64,000 nt of DNA from Notospermus geniculatus (lineage: Eukaryota; Nemertea; Pilidiophora; Heteronemertea; Lineidae): NCBI GenBank assembly GCA_002633025.1, contig NMRB01000991.1, forward strand, positions 41,398-105,397, read 5' to 3'. The position numbers and the translations under genes are program-made. How positions within the stretch are numbered: the stretch's first letter is position 1; each line of letters starts with the position of its first letter. The notes under the pieces are model-generated. The model did no database searches, was not told the DNA's origin, and saw only the letters and a list, made by a program, of their open reading frames with translations. Shown here piece after piece: positions 34,581-45,010 of this stretch.

Positions 34581-34799
34581 GGGCCGATTTTTTAAACGAT
34601 GGCTAAGACAACCATCGGATTTCATTAACCCTCAGTTGACAAACAGTTTGTTAATCGAAGTGAATTTTTCGATTTTATGAATCGTTGATAGCCAAACATT
34701 CTAAAAGTCAAAAGGTTTACTTTGGTTAATTCACGGTTTGTCAGAAAAGCCGATGGTTAAACCGAGGTTTACCTTAACTATCGTTTAAAAAATCGGCCC
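34581..34799. mobile_element. Harbinger-like MITE, copy 3
   Basis: Same insertion as copy 2 with the same ATA duplication, because it lies in the second unit of the tandem duplication. Confidence 0.85.
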
Positions 34800-34829
34800 A
34801 TAGTCTGTCAGTCGCCAGCATTGCTTGTT

Positions 34830-35657
34830 AGCCCGCTTGGCCGCAAGGCCCAGCAGGGCTTAAGCTGTGGTTGGGGTCATTGAGTGGTGGTCTGTCGTGC
34901 GTCAATACGTACGTACGTACGTACGTCCGTCCGTCCGTAAACTTTTGGTTTGTTAGCGCTCTAGCGCCTTTATTTTTTGAGGAATCTTTTTGATCTTTGG
35001 TGGGTGTGTATATGGGCTTAAGATCTAGGTCAAGTTCGATTTTGAACGTGGTTCGATTCCTATTTTGGTCTTTGCAGGGAGCGTTTTGTGAAAAATTTCA
35101 AAGGGCTATATTTTGATAATGGTTCGAACTACTGTGTTGAAACTTTCTACACATTTACCTCTAGGTTATAGCAACATACAGACAAAATTTCGCTGAAATC
35201 AGATTCTTGACTTTGCCACTAGGGGGCCAAATAGAAAATCACTAAAAGTGTTATTTCTCCCTTACCAAGAGATGGATCTTTGTCAAATTTTTATCATGGG
35301 TATATCTAATGAGGATACATAAGATAACACTTGAGTTTTTGAATTTGACCTACTTTTCAAGGTCACAGGGGTCAAAGTTCTTCTGAAATTACGAAGTTGG
35401 CTCTTTTTGTAATGGTTGCTTTGAAACTTCGTACATATCTACCTCTTGATTACAACAACTCACAAACGAATTTTCGGTGAAATCTGATGCTTGAATTTGC
35501 CACTAGGGGGCCAAAACAAGAAAAACATAAACTACTATTTCTCCCTAACAAAGTGATGGATCATCGTCAAACTTCTATCAAGGGTAAATAGGATACATAA
35601 CAGAATACCGGTACTGCTTCCAAGCCAAGCGGGCACAGTGCCATTGGCACTATTTTT
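34830..35657 (+). mobile_element. Non-autonomous Helitron-like (Helentron/HINE) element
   Basis: Inserted between T residues relative to the empty site at 32025-32035 (GCTTGTTTACATG). The 5' end AGCCCGCTTGG has an exact ten-base inverse CCAAGCGGGC at 35625-35634, just before a 3' hairpin AGTGCC-ATT-GGCACT (35637-35651). An ACGT/CCGT tetranucleotide tract lies at 34907-34938. This layout of subterminal inverted repeat, tetranucleotide tract and 3' hairpin, with a T-T target and no duplication, is that of Helentron-derived elements. The interior repeats a GCCACTAGGGGGCCAAA module twice. No Rep/helicase. Confidence 0.7.
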
Positions 35658-35835
35658 TACATGCTGAGCATTCCATTCCAAGCCAGCTGGTCAGGTCACT
35701 AGCCTACCTGTTGGTAGTTTTTTAGTCTAGTTGCCTACCACCAGATGGCTCGGTGGGCGTAAAACATTGTTCTCCTCCCCCTGCACCAATGGATACTGGA
35801 TGAAATAAAGCAATATGACATAGAAATCGGGTTTC

Positions 35836-35970
35836 AAAGGTGAAAGTCATTGCTTCCCATCAGAATCGAAACCCACGGACCCTCGCATAAGGCATAAATC
35901 GCCACCAGCACTAAGAGGCAGCACGCCTTAAACCACTAGGCCAAATCCCCATCTTAAAAAAGATGGTTCG
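35836..35970 (-). mobile_element. SINE family 1, minus strand (duplicate)
   Basis: Counterpart of 32203-32345 in the second unit, with a degraded B box (an extra A in the GAATCGAAACCC region). Confidence 0.75.
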
Positions 35971-36064
35971 ATGGCCCGTGTTTAATAAAGCAATACGGAA
36001 TACCAATAATCCACAATTTCTTTATGAAGAGGGCGAAAAAGTACTTTCTTCCCTCGACAACTAT

Positions 36065-36297
36065 AGGGCCGTTTAGACGACAGGCAAAAATCCACAGGCG
36101 ATCCGATCGAATCCGATTCTGGTTAAAAACTCGTGTAAATGCTATCCAATGCGGTCCAATGTGGATTTTGGACCGCATTGGACCACAAACGACCACATTC
36201 AAATCTCGTCTGAACGCAAATGAGACCCGATGCAGTCGATCGGATCGAATCGGATCGAACCTGAATGTGGTTTTTTGGCTTGTCGTCTAAACGGCCC
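36065..36297. mobile_element. Harbinger-like MITE (GGGCCGTTTAGACG ends)
   Basis: Ends AGGGCCGTTTAGACGACAGG and TGTCGTCTAAACGGCCC, with TAT on each side (36062-36064 and 36298-36300). Unit 1 at 32427-32440 is the empty site. The interior repeats GATCGAATCGGATCGA and GCGGTCCAATG words. Confidence 0.8.
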
Positions 36298-36600
36298 TAT
36301 TGTCGGCAGTATCGTAAACCACGGCCTCATTACCGCAATAAGCCCAACTTATAAATCTCCCGTGCGAATATACACCCACGTTGCACCCCTCCATTGTCAC
36401 ACTGAAAGACGGAAATACCACAAGATTTAAAACAAGATGTATCAGACACTGAAACAATATTTACAACTACATTGTAAGTTACCCGTTATGAACTGTTGCT
36501 AATAAGCTGCACATGTATTGAAAGGTACGATTGGTTGTGATCTACTCCATATCAATCTAATTTATATTTTTTTGAATCTATATTATATTAGCCTACTCTC

Positions 36601-37028
36601 CATTCCAGTTCCGATTGGCGCGAGGTTTATCAACGATAGCTCCGCAACGGCTGGGCCGATTTTAATGAAACATACGTCAATTGACTTGTCTTTCTTGGTT
36701 GGCGGTACAGCCATCATCACTGTCATTTTCCCGAAAAACGTGACAGAAAAAAAGTTCTTTCACAAATCACAGTTCGTGTTTACGGCCGAAATGGCGGCCA
36801 TTTTGAAATGACGCAATGCATCGTGCACGTGTAAACTGCACTGAACAGCATAGCGAAATGAAATGGGTTTTGAGAAAGGGGTCCGTTATGCAGGCCTTAC
36901 GCGAAAAATGAAGATAGCAGAAAGATACCGTCAAGAAAGACAAGTTAATTGATATATGGTATGTTGAATTTGACCCAGCCGTTGCGGAGATATCGGCTGA
37001 AAACCTCGCGCCACTGGGATTTGGAATG
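36601..37028. mobile_element. Foldback element, CATTCC ends
   Basis: Ends CATTCCAGTTCCGATTGGCG and an inverted partner ending TTGGAATG, with the inner pair GCAACGGCTGGGCCGATTT / inverse at about 36975. Absent from unit 1 between 32900 and 32910. Confidence 0.7.
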
Positions 37029-38205
37029 AACTGTAGTCTAAGGCGATTTCTGTGATTTACACAAACTACCCCGAAACGGCTCGACGACTTTCTTCCATTT
37101 TTCACAGTAGGCCTGTGTTCACCGTGAAGTTGTGTTCGGCAGCATTCAAATTGCGTGAGGAGCGATAACATCCGCATAAATCGCACTTTTGTTCGCTTTT
37201 TTGGACCCAAAACAAGACGACCGAGTCTGACGTCACAGTCGAAACACGTCACCGCCGTTGCCTTGCAGCGTCACGGTAACGCAGCGGTCCGTGCATCGTC
37301 AATCTGAACGTCAGAGAACGATTTGTGCCAACATCGTATCTCTGATGTATATCGGACAGCGCCATATTGCTCCGGGATCTACTTCTTCGGTCATGCTCGA
37401 CAAGACTGTTCAAATCTATCGATCTGAATGATCAAAGTTAACAATTAGGCATTGTGAGTGTTGCTACACATAGAAAAATGAGTTGAAGCATGTTACCTTA
37501 CCTGATGAAGGGTCACTTACGCTATAGCAGCAGGTTGAACTTCTCAAGTGGTGAAGTGAAGGCTGGTCGGCCATTTTGTTTCGACATTGTAACGTTGTCC
37601 ATCCTCGGTGTTATCACTGCCTAAAATGTGCCTTAATCCACTGAATAACTTCAGATTCTACAATAAATAAAATTATCCCACCCATATAATGTGCAAATAA
37701 CCCATATATACGTGAAAAAGTATCAGCATTGGTCTGCACTATATCAAGTGAGGAAGGTTACGGTCAATGTCACAGACGACCCACTCACTTGCGGCGAATC
37801 ACTGAATTATCTCGTGATTTGCGAGATGATTACTACGCCGAGGCTCCTATATACAGTCGAGGTACATGTAGGTTACGATGGCCGCCCGAATGTAGCCGAG
37901 TACCTCCGAAGATGACGTCGATTGGTGCATCGTATGCACGATGAATGCGCTGACGGTCACGTGCGAGGAATTGACCAATCAACGCGGGGTTACATGGTAA
38001 AAGTATATCTTTAAAAACCCAGTTTTCTCCATTTGTCATAGATAATATCGAGTAAAAGGCACTATTCTGTTTGACTCTGAAATAATTAAGAGAAAAATAA
38101 TTTTCAACTTTTGGGAAAGTTTGATAGTGATGGCATCATAAGCCTGAGTAGAAATGAAATAGGTAACACCGTCTTATAAATCAACTAGGATATATTGAGA
38201 CAAGC

Positions 38206-38231
38206 TTTCGACCCTATCGGGCCTTCATCAG
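38206..38231 (-). ncRNA. Hammerhead-like core, copy 2 (candidate)
   Basis: Identical to 34066-34091, lying about 100 bases past the GPCR stop on the same strand, so it could be in the receptor 3' UTR. Confidence 0.3.
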
Positions 38232-38328
38232 GTCTGAGGAAAATCATGACAACAGGAGTATACATATATGCGACATAAATTGAAAATTATTTAAAACTGA
38301 AGGGTTCAACTCCGTGAGCGCATCAAGC

Positions 38329-38911
38329 TTAAAACGATTTGCCTGAACGAGCGGTTTGTATCAGCATGTACAGGACGAAATTCAATGCGGAATCGGCGGT
38401 TACGAGAATAAGCCCGAATTTCCTGATGAAATTGCGCATTTCTCTTGTTTCTTCGAATGCCACGAATCGCATGAAACGCTCAATAACCACAGGGGCTTCA
38501 CATATAAGGAAAAATGTAACGAGGCAAACTACTATGATCGATAACTGATGCTGTGCGGCGTTCGTCTTAGATTTTGATTGTTGAAATTCTGCACTTTTGC
38601 TTTTGGTCCGGATGAGTGAACCGACGACGATGACATTAAGGCACAACAGCAGAAGAAGTGGTACGGAAAACGTGATGATGACGTAAGTGTAATCAGAAAG
38701 GGGACCCCTCCATTCTCGGTTAGCCATTTGAACCCATCCTTTTGGATGACACGGGTCCCCATTGGGCTTGATTTGGTCGGTTAGATACGACCCACCGTGC
38801 CGCCACGCATTACAAATTACAGCAAAAAGTACGACACTTCCGATAACTTTATTTGCATTTCCACGAGTTGTGTAAGTCATTGATTTGAGGGGGAAGGTCA
38901 GCTTGATAAAT
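38329..38911 (-). CDS. Class A GPCR, exon 2 (TM4 to stop)
   Basis: Second and last coding exon of the receptor begun at 42448. It follows a pyrimidine-rich splice acceptor ending TTTGCAG at 38912. The first base completes Arg141, followed by F142-I-K-L-T-F-P-L-K, typical of the start of intracellular loop 2. Next come TM4 (about 160-177), loop 2 with a lone Cys195, TM5 (about 212-240), a basic loop 3, TM6 with C-E-A-P in place of C-W-x-P, and TM7 with N-F-V-L-Y in place of N-P-x-x-Y. The stop is TAA at 38331-38329. The two exons total 1005 nt, or 334 residues, a normal compact class A length with a very short tail. The N-F-x-x-Y and C-x-x-P variants fit FMRFamide-receptor-like proteins. The last 33 bases of the exon also occur at 34185-34217, at a duplication breakpoint. 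Confidence 0.88.
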
Positions 38912-39098
38912 CTGCAAACATCAATAGACAGGAAAAACAACGAATGACTCCCAACTTGAGGACATGTGGCCGTATTCATAAAGGGCCGTATGCACCAAAC
39001 GAAGACAAGCCTGACGGCGACAGAGTTCACAAGGTGACTTCAGGGGTGGCGCTCAGCCTTATTTCCGCAGGCTTCAGCAGCCGTGTATTGGCATATAA

Positions 39099-39632
39099 GC
39101 CGTGTTTACACCTGAGGAAATTGCCGGACCTGACCCGGCTCTGACCCGCCTTTTTTGCGTTTACACCTATGAAAATCGGATCCGGATTAAAAATTGCCGG
39201 ACTAATTTAGCCCGCTTTCGCTCGGCGGGTCTGATCCGGATTATACTTTAGCCCGGCAATTTCAAAGGTGTGGACAGAAAAATGCCGGGCTAAAACGTTT
39301 ACTGAGCCCACCGACAGGTGTCGGTCTGCTAAAATGAGGACCCTAGCTCACTGGCTCAATAGGTGTCACCAGTGGTTAAATCTATTGAAATGAAACTGGC
39401 AACTCGGTCCTGATCAATTTCCCACACAAAAGCCGTCCATTGTATAGGACCGAGTTTCGGTGTGCTGCCCTCTATCGTAGCTAGGATGCCCATTGAATGG
39501 GTGGTGTGTCTATAAATAGCATGGCCAGCGTTCAATATCGTAAGACGAATAATAGGTGTGGACAGAAAATTCAATTGATCCGGGTTAAATTCGAACCCGG
39601 GCCTGGAAAAATTGCATAGGTGTAAACACGGC
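39099..39632. mobile_element. 534-bp MITE in the GPCR intron
   Basis: Ends GCCGTGTTTACACCT and AGGTGTAAACACGGC, flanked by TATAA (39094-39098 and 39633-39637). The interior has CCGGACTAATTTAGCCCG and CCCGGCAATTT blocks in both orientations. Confidence 0.75.
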
Positions 39633-39835
39633 TATAAACACGCATAATGGCGGATACACAGTCCTGTCCAGGGGAGAAAGGAGCATAATTAGCGCAATAT
39701 AAAAATGGTGCTCAGGGTGGAGGGCTTTAGAGCGAAATGCCACCCCGAGCAATGTTGCTCATTGGATTTAAAGTAGTTCCATTGAAATGAAAAGGCAAAA
39801 AGAAAAAAACGAGACAGGAAAAAACGGTGAAAAAA

Positions 39836-39907
39836 TCCCCCGCCGGGATTCGAACCCGGGACCTGCGGTTTAACAGGCAAACGTTAGCCGAATGAGCTAT
39901 CGAGACA
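39836..39907 (-). tRNA. tRNA-like sequence (Asn-type loop), doubtful
   Basis: In reverse: an A-box-like ATAGCTCATTCGG, an anticodon loop CTGTTAA (anticodon GTT would read Asn), and a perfect five-pair T stem around TTCGAAT. A run of six T at 39835-39830 could end Pol III transcription. However, the anticodon stem pairs poorly, the acceptor stem has a mismatch and two wobbles, and the D stem is only three pairs. More likely a tRNA pseudogene or a SINE head than a working gene. Lies in the GPCR intron, same strand. Confidence 0.4.
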
Positions 39908-40210
39908 GCTGGCAGCAGTGAGGGTTTCATTGGCCCATGATGACTGGTGGTCTATTGTTTTTTGACGGCTGACGTAAGCGCAGATCGGCGCTGTTGACTT
40001 GCTCATTTCTTAGAAATCGTGAGCTTAACCGATAAGTTTGGGGCACTGTGTTAAGACAAACAGTTGACCCATGCTATAGATGAGCACAAAAGCTAACAAT
40101 ATTGATTGATATTTTGGCGATTTTGATTGCAAAACTGCAGTCTCAGTTGAAGCGAGAAACAAAATGGCTGCCTAAACAGCAGTCCGCTTCACTCACTCAC
40201 TGTGAATAAA

Positions 40211-40911
40211 GTACAGTCATTGACATTAGTTTATCTACACCTACTACCTTGAATATTTCAAATACTACTGGGCCAATTTTAACACGGTTTGTACCACATG
40301 AAAGTATATAACCTTGGTCATATTTCTGCATCAAACTTTTGGAAATTTGGAAATATCATAATTATGTACATGTAATACCTCATTAGAAAAACCCCTAAAA
40401 ATCAACATTTTTATTATGGAACTTTTTTGTGACTTTTGTTACAGGGTTGATCGAGTGGAAGTTTCTAAGGATTTTGAGCTCTGTTTCGTCATAATATCTT
40501 GAGTGGTTGCTGAGATATTTGAGATTATCAAAATTTCGATATTTTGAGAATTTCCAATTTTTCAAAAAANGTCAATGGAAACTGCCCTTTTTACACGGAT
40601 TTGATTCACAATCCAAAAAGCTTAATAAAAGTTGATCCAAACAAAACATACAAAATGTTACACCTGGTATGCATGAGGAATCCTTCTAAATTTGATAACA
40701 AAGAATGGCGATCATCGTTGGAATGGGGGTTTTGATATAAATATGTTGCTTTTGCAAACCGTTTTTCTCTGACGGATAGTGAACTCCCTACGGATAACAT
40801 TTTCTTTATCCGTTTGTGTACACGTCACTAGACCGCAAAATTTGATGACCTAAATGTAGTCGGTTGCCTAAACGTGCGGGTGCGAAAGCTCTCTATTGTC
40901 AATGACTGTAC
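40211..40911. mobile_element. 701-bp MITE-like element
   Basis: Ends GTACAGTCATTGACA and TGTCAATGACTGTAC are exact inverses. The interior is AT-rich, has a single N at 40570, and contains no convincing frame. In the GPCR intron. Confidence 0.65.
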
Positions 40912-40957
40912 ATGAAATAGCCCTACGCGCCAAATAGAGACCCCGGTTGCAGGATAA

Positions 40958-41057
40958 CCTCGAAATCTGCGTATAGGATTCCATGCAACATCAACTTAGC
41001 CATTTCACCTCGAAATCTGCGTATAGGATTCCATGCAACATCAACTTAGCCATTTCA
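40958..41057 (+). repeat. 50-bp perfect tandem duplication
   Basis: CCTCGAAATCTGCGTATAGG through CTTAGCCATTTCA occurs twice back to back (40958 and 41008). Intronic. Confidence 0.9.
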
Positions 41058-41366
41058 CCAACTCATAACAAAACGCCAAACTTGTTTAGTATAATAAAAA
41101 CTAATATACAATCGCCATCATATTCCATGTCTTCCACACAATTTATCGTTCAGAAACGGATATACCCTCTAAAATACACCTAAAAACCACCTCAAAAAAT
41201 TGCACAGCATTTATACTCAAAAATTCTCACAGAAATAAAACAACCATACCAGAATAATATAACGACATGCCAAATTTCAATCATATTGCTCATGCAACAA
41301 CGGAGATACAGCACAAAATATTGCCAGACATACACGGACCAAGCTAGACAGTGTTGAAAATAAGGG

Positions 41367-41508
41367 TCACCTTGTGATCAATTATCTTGAACTCAAGTCG
41401 AGCCACAACTTTATAGTTGTTCAGCGGTTTGCCAGAGCATGATGTGACAATTGAAAAGTTGTGACTCAGCCTGAGTTCAAGATAATCTTCGCTTGGTGCA
41501 TACGGCCC
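41367..41508. mobile_element. GGGCCGTATGCACC-family MITE, degraded left end
   Basis: Shares TTATCTTGAACTCAAG, a central CAGAGCATGATGTGACA and the right end GGTGCATACGGCCC with 27109-27256. The left terminus has decayed. Lies in the GPCR intron. Confidence 0.65.
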
Positions 41509-42026
41509 TTAAGAAAATTCTCATCTTAAGAATGCTTTGTGCATACTACTCAGGTTAAGGACGATTACTTGAGGAAAAATATTTTAAAAATTCACTTAAA
41601 GCCCCACTGTATTGAATTTAAAAAAAGCAAGTCATTGCCGCGATTCTTGACGTCAGTGCACACGACGTCACGGCGTCAGCGTAGTGTAAAATGTAGGCCT
41701 ACTGCGCTCCATCTGAATACTTTGGAGCTCTCCCTGTCGTTTTTTCTAATTTGTGCTGAAAACTAGGCCTTGATTCTGTGAAGTACGTGTCAGACAAGCA
41801 TTTTGGGGACCTTCACAAGGCTATGAGACCTCTGTGTGCTCTCTCCTAACATTTTGAAAATATCGTAAAATTCAATACTGTGGGGCTTTAAAGATTTTTT
41901 TTGTGCATACAGCGCCTGGTTCGCTAATTTTCAACCGGTCACTAAATTATGAGTTAAACAGTATTTTTTTCATTTTTCCGCGTTTAAAAATGAAATACAT
42001 GTATTTCAGTCCACATACAAACTAAC

Positions 42027-42448
42027 CTCTCCAAGGAAATAACTACCATTAAGTAGTTCCGGACTTGCAAGTTGATGAAGTATGGTACGTGTATTATATA
42101 ATACCATAGAGGGAAAATCGCTAAGTCTTGTAGAAGCAAGAAAAGTGGGTCATCCATTAGAAGAGAACGAAGTATAACATGTCGGACAGGAAAGGTGATG
42201 AAGCAAACCACAAGAAACGCCAGGTCACAGCACGCTAAGCATCGTAGTAGATACAGACCGACAACCTTCTTGTCATTCATCTTGGTGAAGACGTATATGT
42301 TAATACTGTTAAAAGCAAAGCCGAACAAACATATCGGCCCGATTCCGAACACATAGACGCAGTGGATAAATAATCGAACTTCTCGGAGCCGATCGCAATG
42401 GGCGCTGAGATTTTCGGTAGATCGCGCTGTGGTGACGCCGTCCCCCAT
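42027..42448 (-). CDS. Class A GPCR, exon 1 (N-terminus to TM3)
   Basis: First coding exon of a rhodopsin-like seven-transmembrane receptor, encoding residues 1 to 140 plus two bases of codon 141. The start ATG at 42448-42446 has a purine at -3 and G at +4. Visible elements are a short N-terminus with a glycosylation sequon (N13-L-S), TM1 about residues 30-54 with the conserved Asn at 47, TM2 about 66-88 with the conserved Asp at 75, and TM3 ending in E140-R141. The exon stops at GAGAG followed by a GTTAGT splice donor. Joining it to the exon at 38911 restores an E-R-F motif at the DRY position, in phase. Odd: no cysteine is present at the usual extracellular end of TM3, so the canonical disulphide with loop 2 (C195) is missing. 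The overall pattern suggests a peptide receptor resembling FMRFamide-type receptors. That subfamily is inference; the receptor call itself is strong. Confidence 0.88.
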
Positions 42449-42725
42449 CTTGGTGAACTTTTCACTGCCGCCAGTAATGGCTTACGTCTTTTATCCTGCT
42501 GTGAACGCGGAAACGTTTCACTGGAATCAAAGTCCGTATGCTATTGTCCTACTGGAAGCCTTTGTGAAGGATCATGCTAATGATAATAATAATACATTGC
42601 ATTTACATAGCGCCACATTAAAACGTGTTTGTCTGCGGCGCTTTACTAATTAAGACATATTAGATTAAAACATAGATCTAAGACAATAAAACAGCAATTG
42701 GTAAAGAAAGTAATTAAAGGATTAA

Positions 42726-42931
42726 CCCTTAGAGCACCGTTACCGAGTATACTCGGTGCGACAGTTCTCTTTTTTAGGACCGTTACCGAGTATACTCGGA
42801 AAATGTCATAAAATTCAAATTTCAAAACACATGCATTTTTGGCAATTTTTTTGTTTTTCGAAAAAAAATTTTTGAAAAAAAACCCGGTCACAGGGGAAGG
42901 AAAAGTTGGAAAAAACCCGGCGCTCTAAGGG
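42726..42931. mobile_element. piggyBac-like MITE
   Basis: Ends CCCTTAGAGCACCG and CGGCGCTCTAAGGG are flanked on both sides by TTAA (42722-42725 and 42932-42935), the piggyBac target. Two copies of the perfect palindrome CCGAGTATACTCGG occur near the left end. 206 bp, no transposase. Confidence 0.8.
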
Positions 42932-43009
42932 TTAAATAAAACCATAAAAGAAGCAGATTAATGATTAACAAAAGACTTCTTTAAAGAGAGAAGTTTACTT
43001 ACCCAGACC

Positions 43010-43186
43010 ATTACAATGAGGAACCCGCGTGCCGTTTATCCCGACAGGTCGGCGCAGCGATCGATGTGACCGAACCGACGTCATTGACGTCGTTTTATGT
43101 GTTGACGTTGCGTCATGTAAAACTCCTCTGCACATTTTTCTACAGGAAAAATGAGATAAAGACGTTGCCGTTATCGCCATCCTACC
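43010..43186 (-). mobile_element. Partial copy of the 15454 foldback, cut by the gap
   Basis: Inverse of 15660-15836, running from CAATGAGGAACCCGCG to GGCGATAACGGCAACG-type sequence, then lost in the Ns at 43187. Confidence 0.7.
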
Positions 43187-43716
43187 NNNNNNNNNNNNNN
43201 NNNNNNNNNNNNNNNNNNNNNNNNNNNNNNNNNNNNNNNNNNNNNNNNNNNNNNNNNNNNNNNNNNNNNNNNNNNNNNNNNNNNNNNNNNNNNNNNNNNN
43301 NNNNNNNNNNNNNNNNNNNNNNNNNNNNNNNNNNNNNNNNNNNNNNNNNNNNNNNNNNNNNNNNNNNNNNNNNNNNNNNNNNNNNNNNNNNNNNNNNNNN
43401 NNNNNNNNNNNNNNNNNNNNNNNNNNNNNNNNNNNNNNNNNNNNNNNNNNNNNNNNNNNNNNNNNNNNNNNNNNNNNNNNNNNNNNNNNNNNNNNNNNNN
43501 NNNNNNNNNNNNNNNNNNNNNNNNNNNNNNNNNNNNNNNNNNNNNNNNNNNNNNNNNNNNNNNNNNNNNNNNNNNNNNNNNNNNNNNNNNNNNNNNNNNN
43601 NNNNNNNNNNNNNNNNNNNNNNNNNNNNNNNNNNNNNNNNNNNNNNNNNNNNNNNNNNNNNNNNNNNNNNNNNNNNNNNNNNNNNNNNNNNNNNNNNNNN
43701 NNNNNNNNNNNNNNNN
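43187..43716. other. Assembly gap (530 N)
   Basis: Unsequenced. The left edge falls in a partial foldback copy and the right edge in a dispersed repeat. Frames reported across it are meaningless. Confidence 1.
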
Positions 43717-44005
43717 GAACGATGTGTGTTCAGGGTCATCGGTGTACATTTGAATAGGCTGACGTACATTTGTACATGGAACACTAATTGTGCTGAAAAT
43801 AGCTCAGTTATCGTCAGAAATGGAATTCAAAGCATCATGTAGGCAGGTTCATGTACCTCTTCACCACAAAAAAAGTTGAAGCTCGTGCCTATTACGTAAA
43901 GCCAAAATTCAGGCAGTGAGAGACATCTGGTGGCAACACAGGAAGTGTATCCCTCAGTAAGCTCATCGTTCGCAGTTAAACCTTTATGGTTGATTCCTTT
44001 ATGAT
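43717..44005 (+). repeat. Dispersed repeat shared with 29.3 kb
   Basis: Second copy, beginning at the right edge of the N gap, so its start is unknown. Confidence 0.75.
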
Positions 44006-44009
44006 CGAA

Positions 44010-44796
44010 ACGCAAGACCGCAGTAAGTACAGTTACTGCAGTCTTCTTTGGCAGTATTGATGATTTCCCTCTCCGCTGTTACGCCTGTTGCGGGGTTGTA
44101 CAAAATGTCTGCTGGCTCTCGTGGCCTATGACCTGTCGTATTGGTAGTTTTCGATTTAGTACGAAAACGTGTTACAGACTATGTCTGTTAGGGCCCACGC
44201 TTCTCGAGACAACTTATGTAATGTTCTTGTTCGGTTATTGTGTTTCATTTTGCAAGAGGTATGAAATATCAGCGGGTTGCCTAGAAGTTGAAAAATGATT
44301 TAGGTGTACATTAAGCCGTTTGATATGATGTCTCTTGTATAATTGCCAACTCTTCAAACGAATGAGACGAGAAATTAGAGCTCGTTACGCTAACATTATT
44401 CTCTGCTTCGGGCACTCTTTTTTACGCGATATTGGAAGGCCGTGGAACTACACTGTGTAGATCATGAACCATACATATATACATGTATGGAGAAGGTTTT
44501 CGCTGAAAATTTTTATAGCCTGGTGCCTTCCTCTCATCGAGTGCTTTCGTATCACATCTTAAAATATCAATTATTTTAATTAGAAAGGTTGTTTTAGACC
44601 ACTTTTATCCAAATTATTATGCACATGCCAGAGACACCTTTGGCACATTCCCTTGTTGTGAGTGGCATTTTGAATAGATTAGAAAATAGACTTAACCTCA
44701 ACCGCAGTCGTGCATATGCGCCTTGTGGGCCACCGTAGACTGCTCCTATTCTCCCAACACAACTCTTGAAGGGTTACGAAGCAATCAGCGGCACCC
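44010..44796. other. No recognised feature
   Basis: Unique sequence between a dispersed repeat and a MITE. Confidence 0.5.
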
Positions 44797-44799
44797 TTA

Positions 44800-45010
44800 A
44801 GCCTGCCGCACACTGGAGCTATCTGCTGAGCAAAAAGTCATTCGAGACCGTTTGCTCAGCAGATAGCTCGCGTGTGCGCGTAATTTCGGTGAGTTTTTTG
44901 CCTCACGAGGCAGAAAGCTCGCGTGTGCGCGTATTTTTCGGTGGGCTCAGCTGAGCAAACGGTCTAGAATAACTTTTTGCTCAGCACATAGTTCCAGTGT
45001 GCGGCAGGCT
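44800..45010. mobile_element. MITE, AGCCTGCCGCACACTGG ends
   Basis: Ends AGCCTGCCGCACACTGGAGC and its inverse, with a TTA duplication (44797-44799 and 45011-45013). The interior repeats GCTCGCGTGTGCGCGTA and TTTGCTCAGC motifs in both directions. Confidence 0.82.

Larger units (their letters stand above)
31411..38361 (+). repeat. Tandem duplication, 2.8-kb unit and expanded 4.1-kb unit
   Basis: Unit 1 is 31411-34217 and unit 2 is 34218-38361. The join carries only the three bases TAT in common. Unit 2 has insertions at 34830-35657, 36065-36297 and 36601-37028 absent from unit 1, while unit 1 has a MITE at 32469-32691 that is missing or deleted in unit 2. The last 33 bases of the GPCR coding exon form the end of both units. 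Substitutions are a few percent. Confidence 0.82.

Noticed and set aside
36767-37252. 161-codon minus frame
   Set aside because: Half lies in the foldback insertion at 36601-37028; the frame is not preserved in the empty copy at 32.9 kb.
43066-43842. Long frames of 192-258 codons over 43.1-43.8 kb
   Set aside because: They consist almost entirely of the 530-base N gap.
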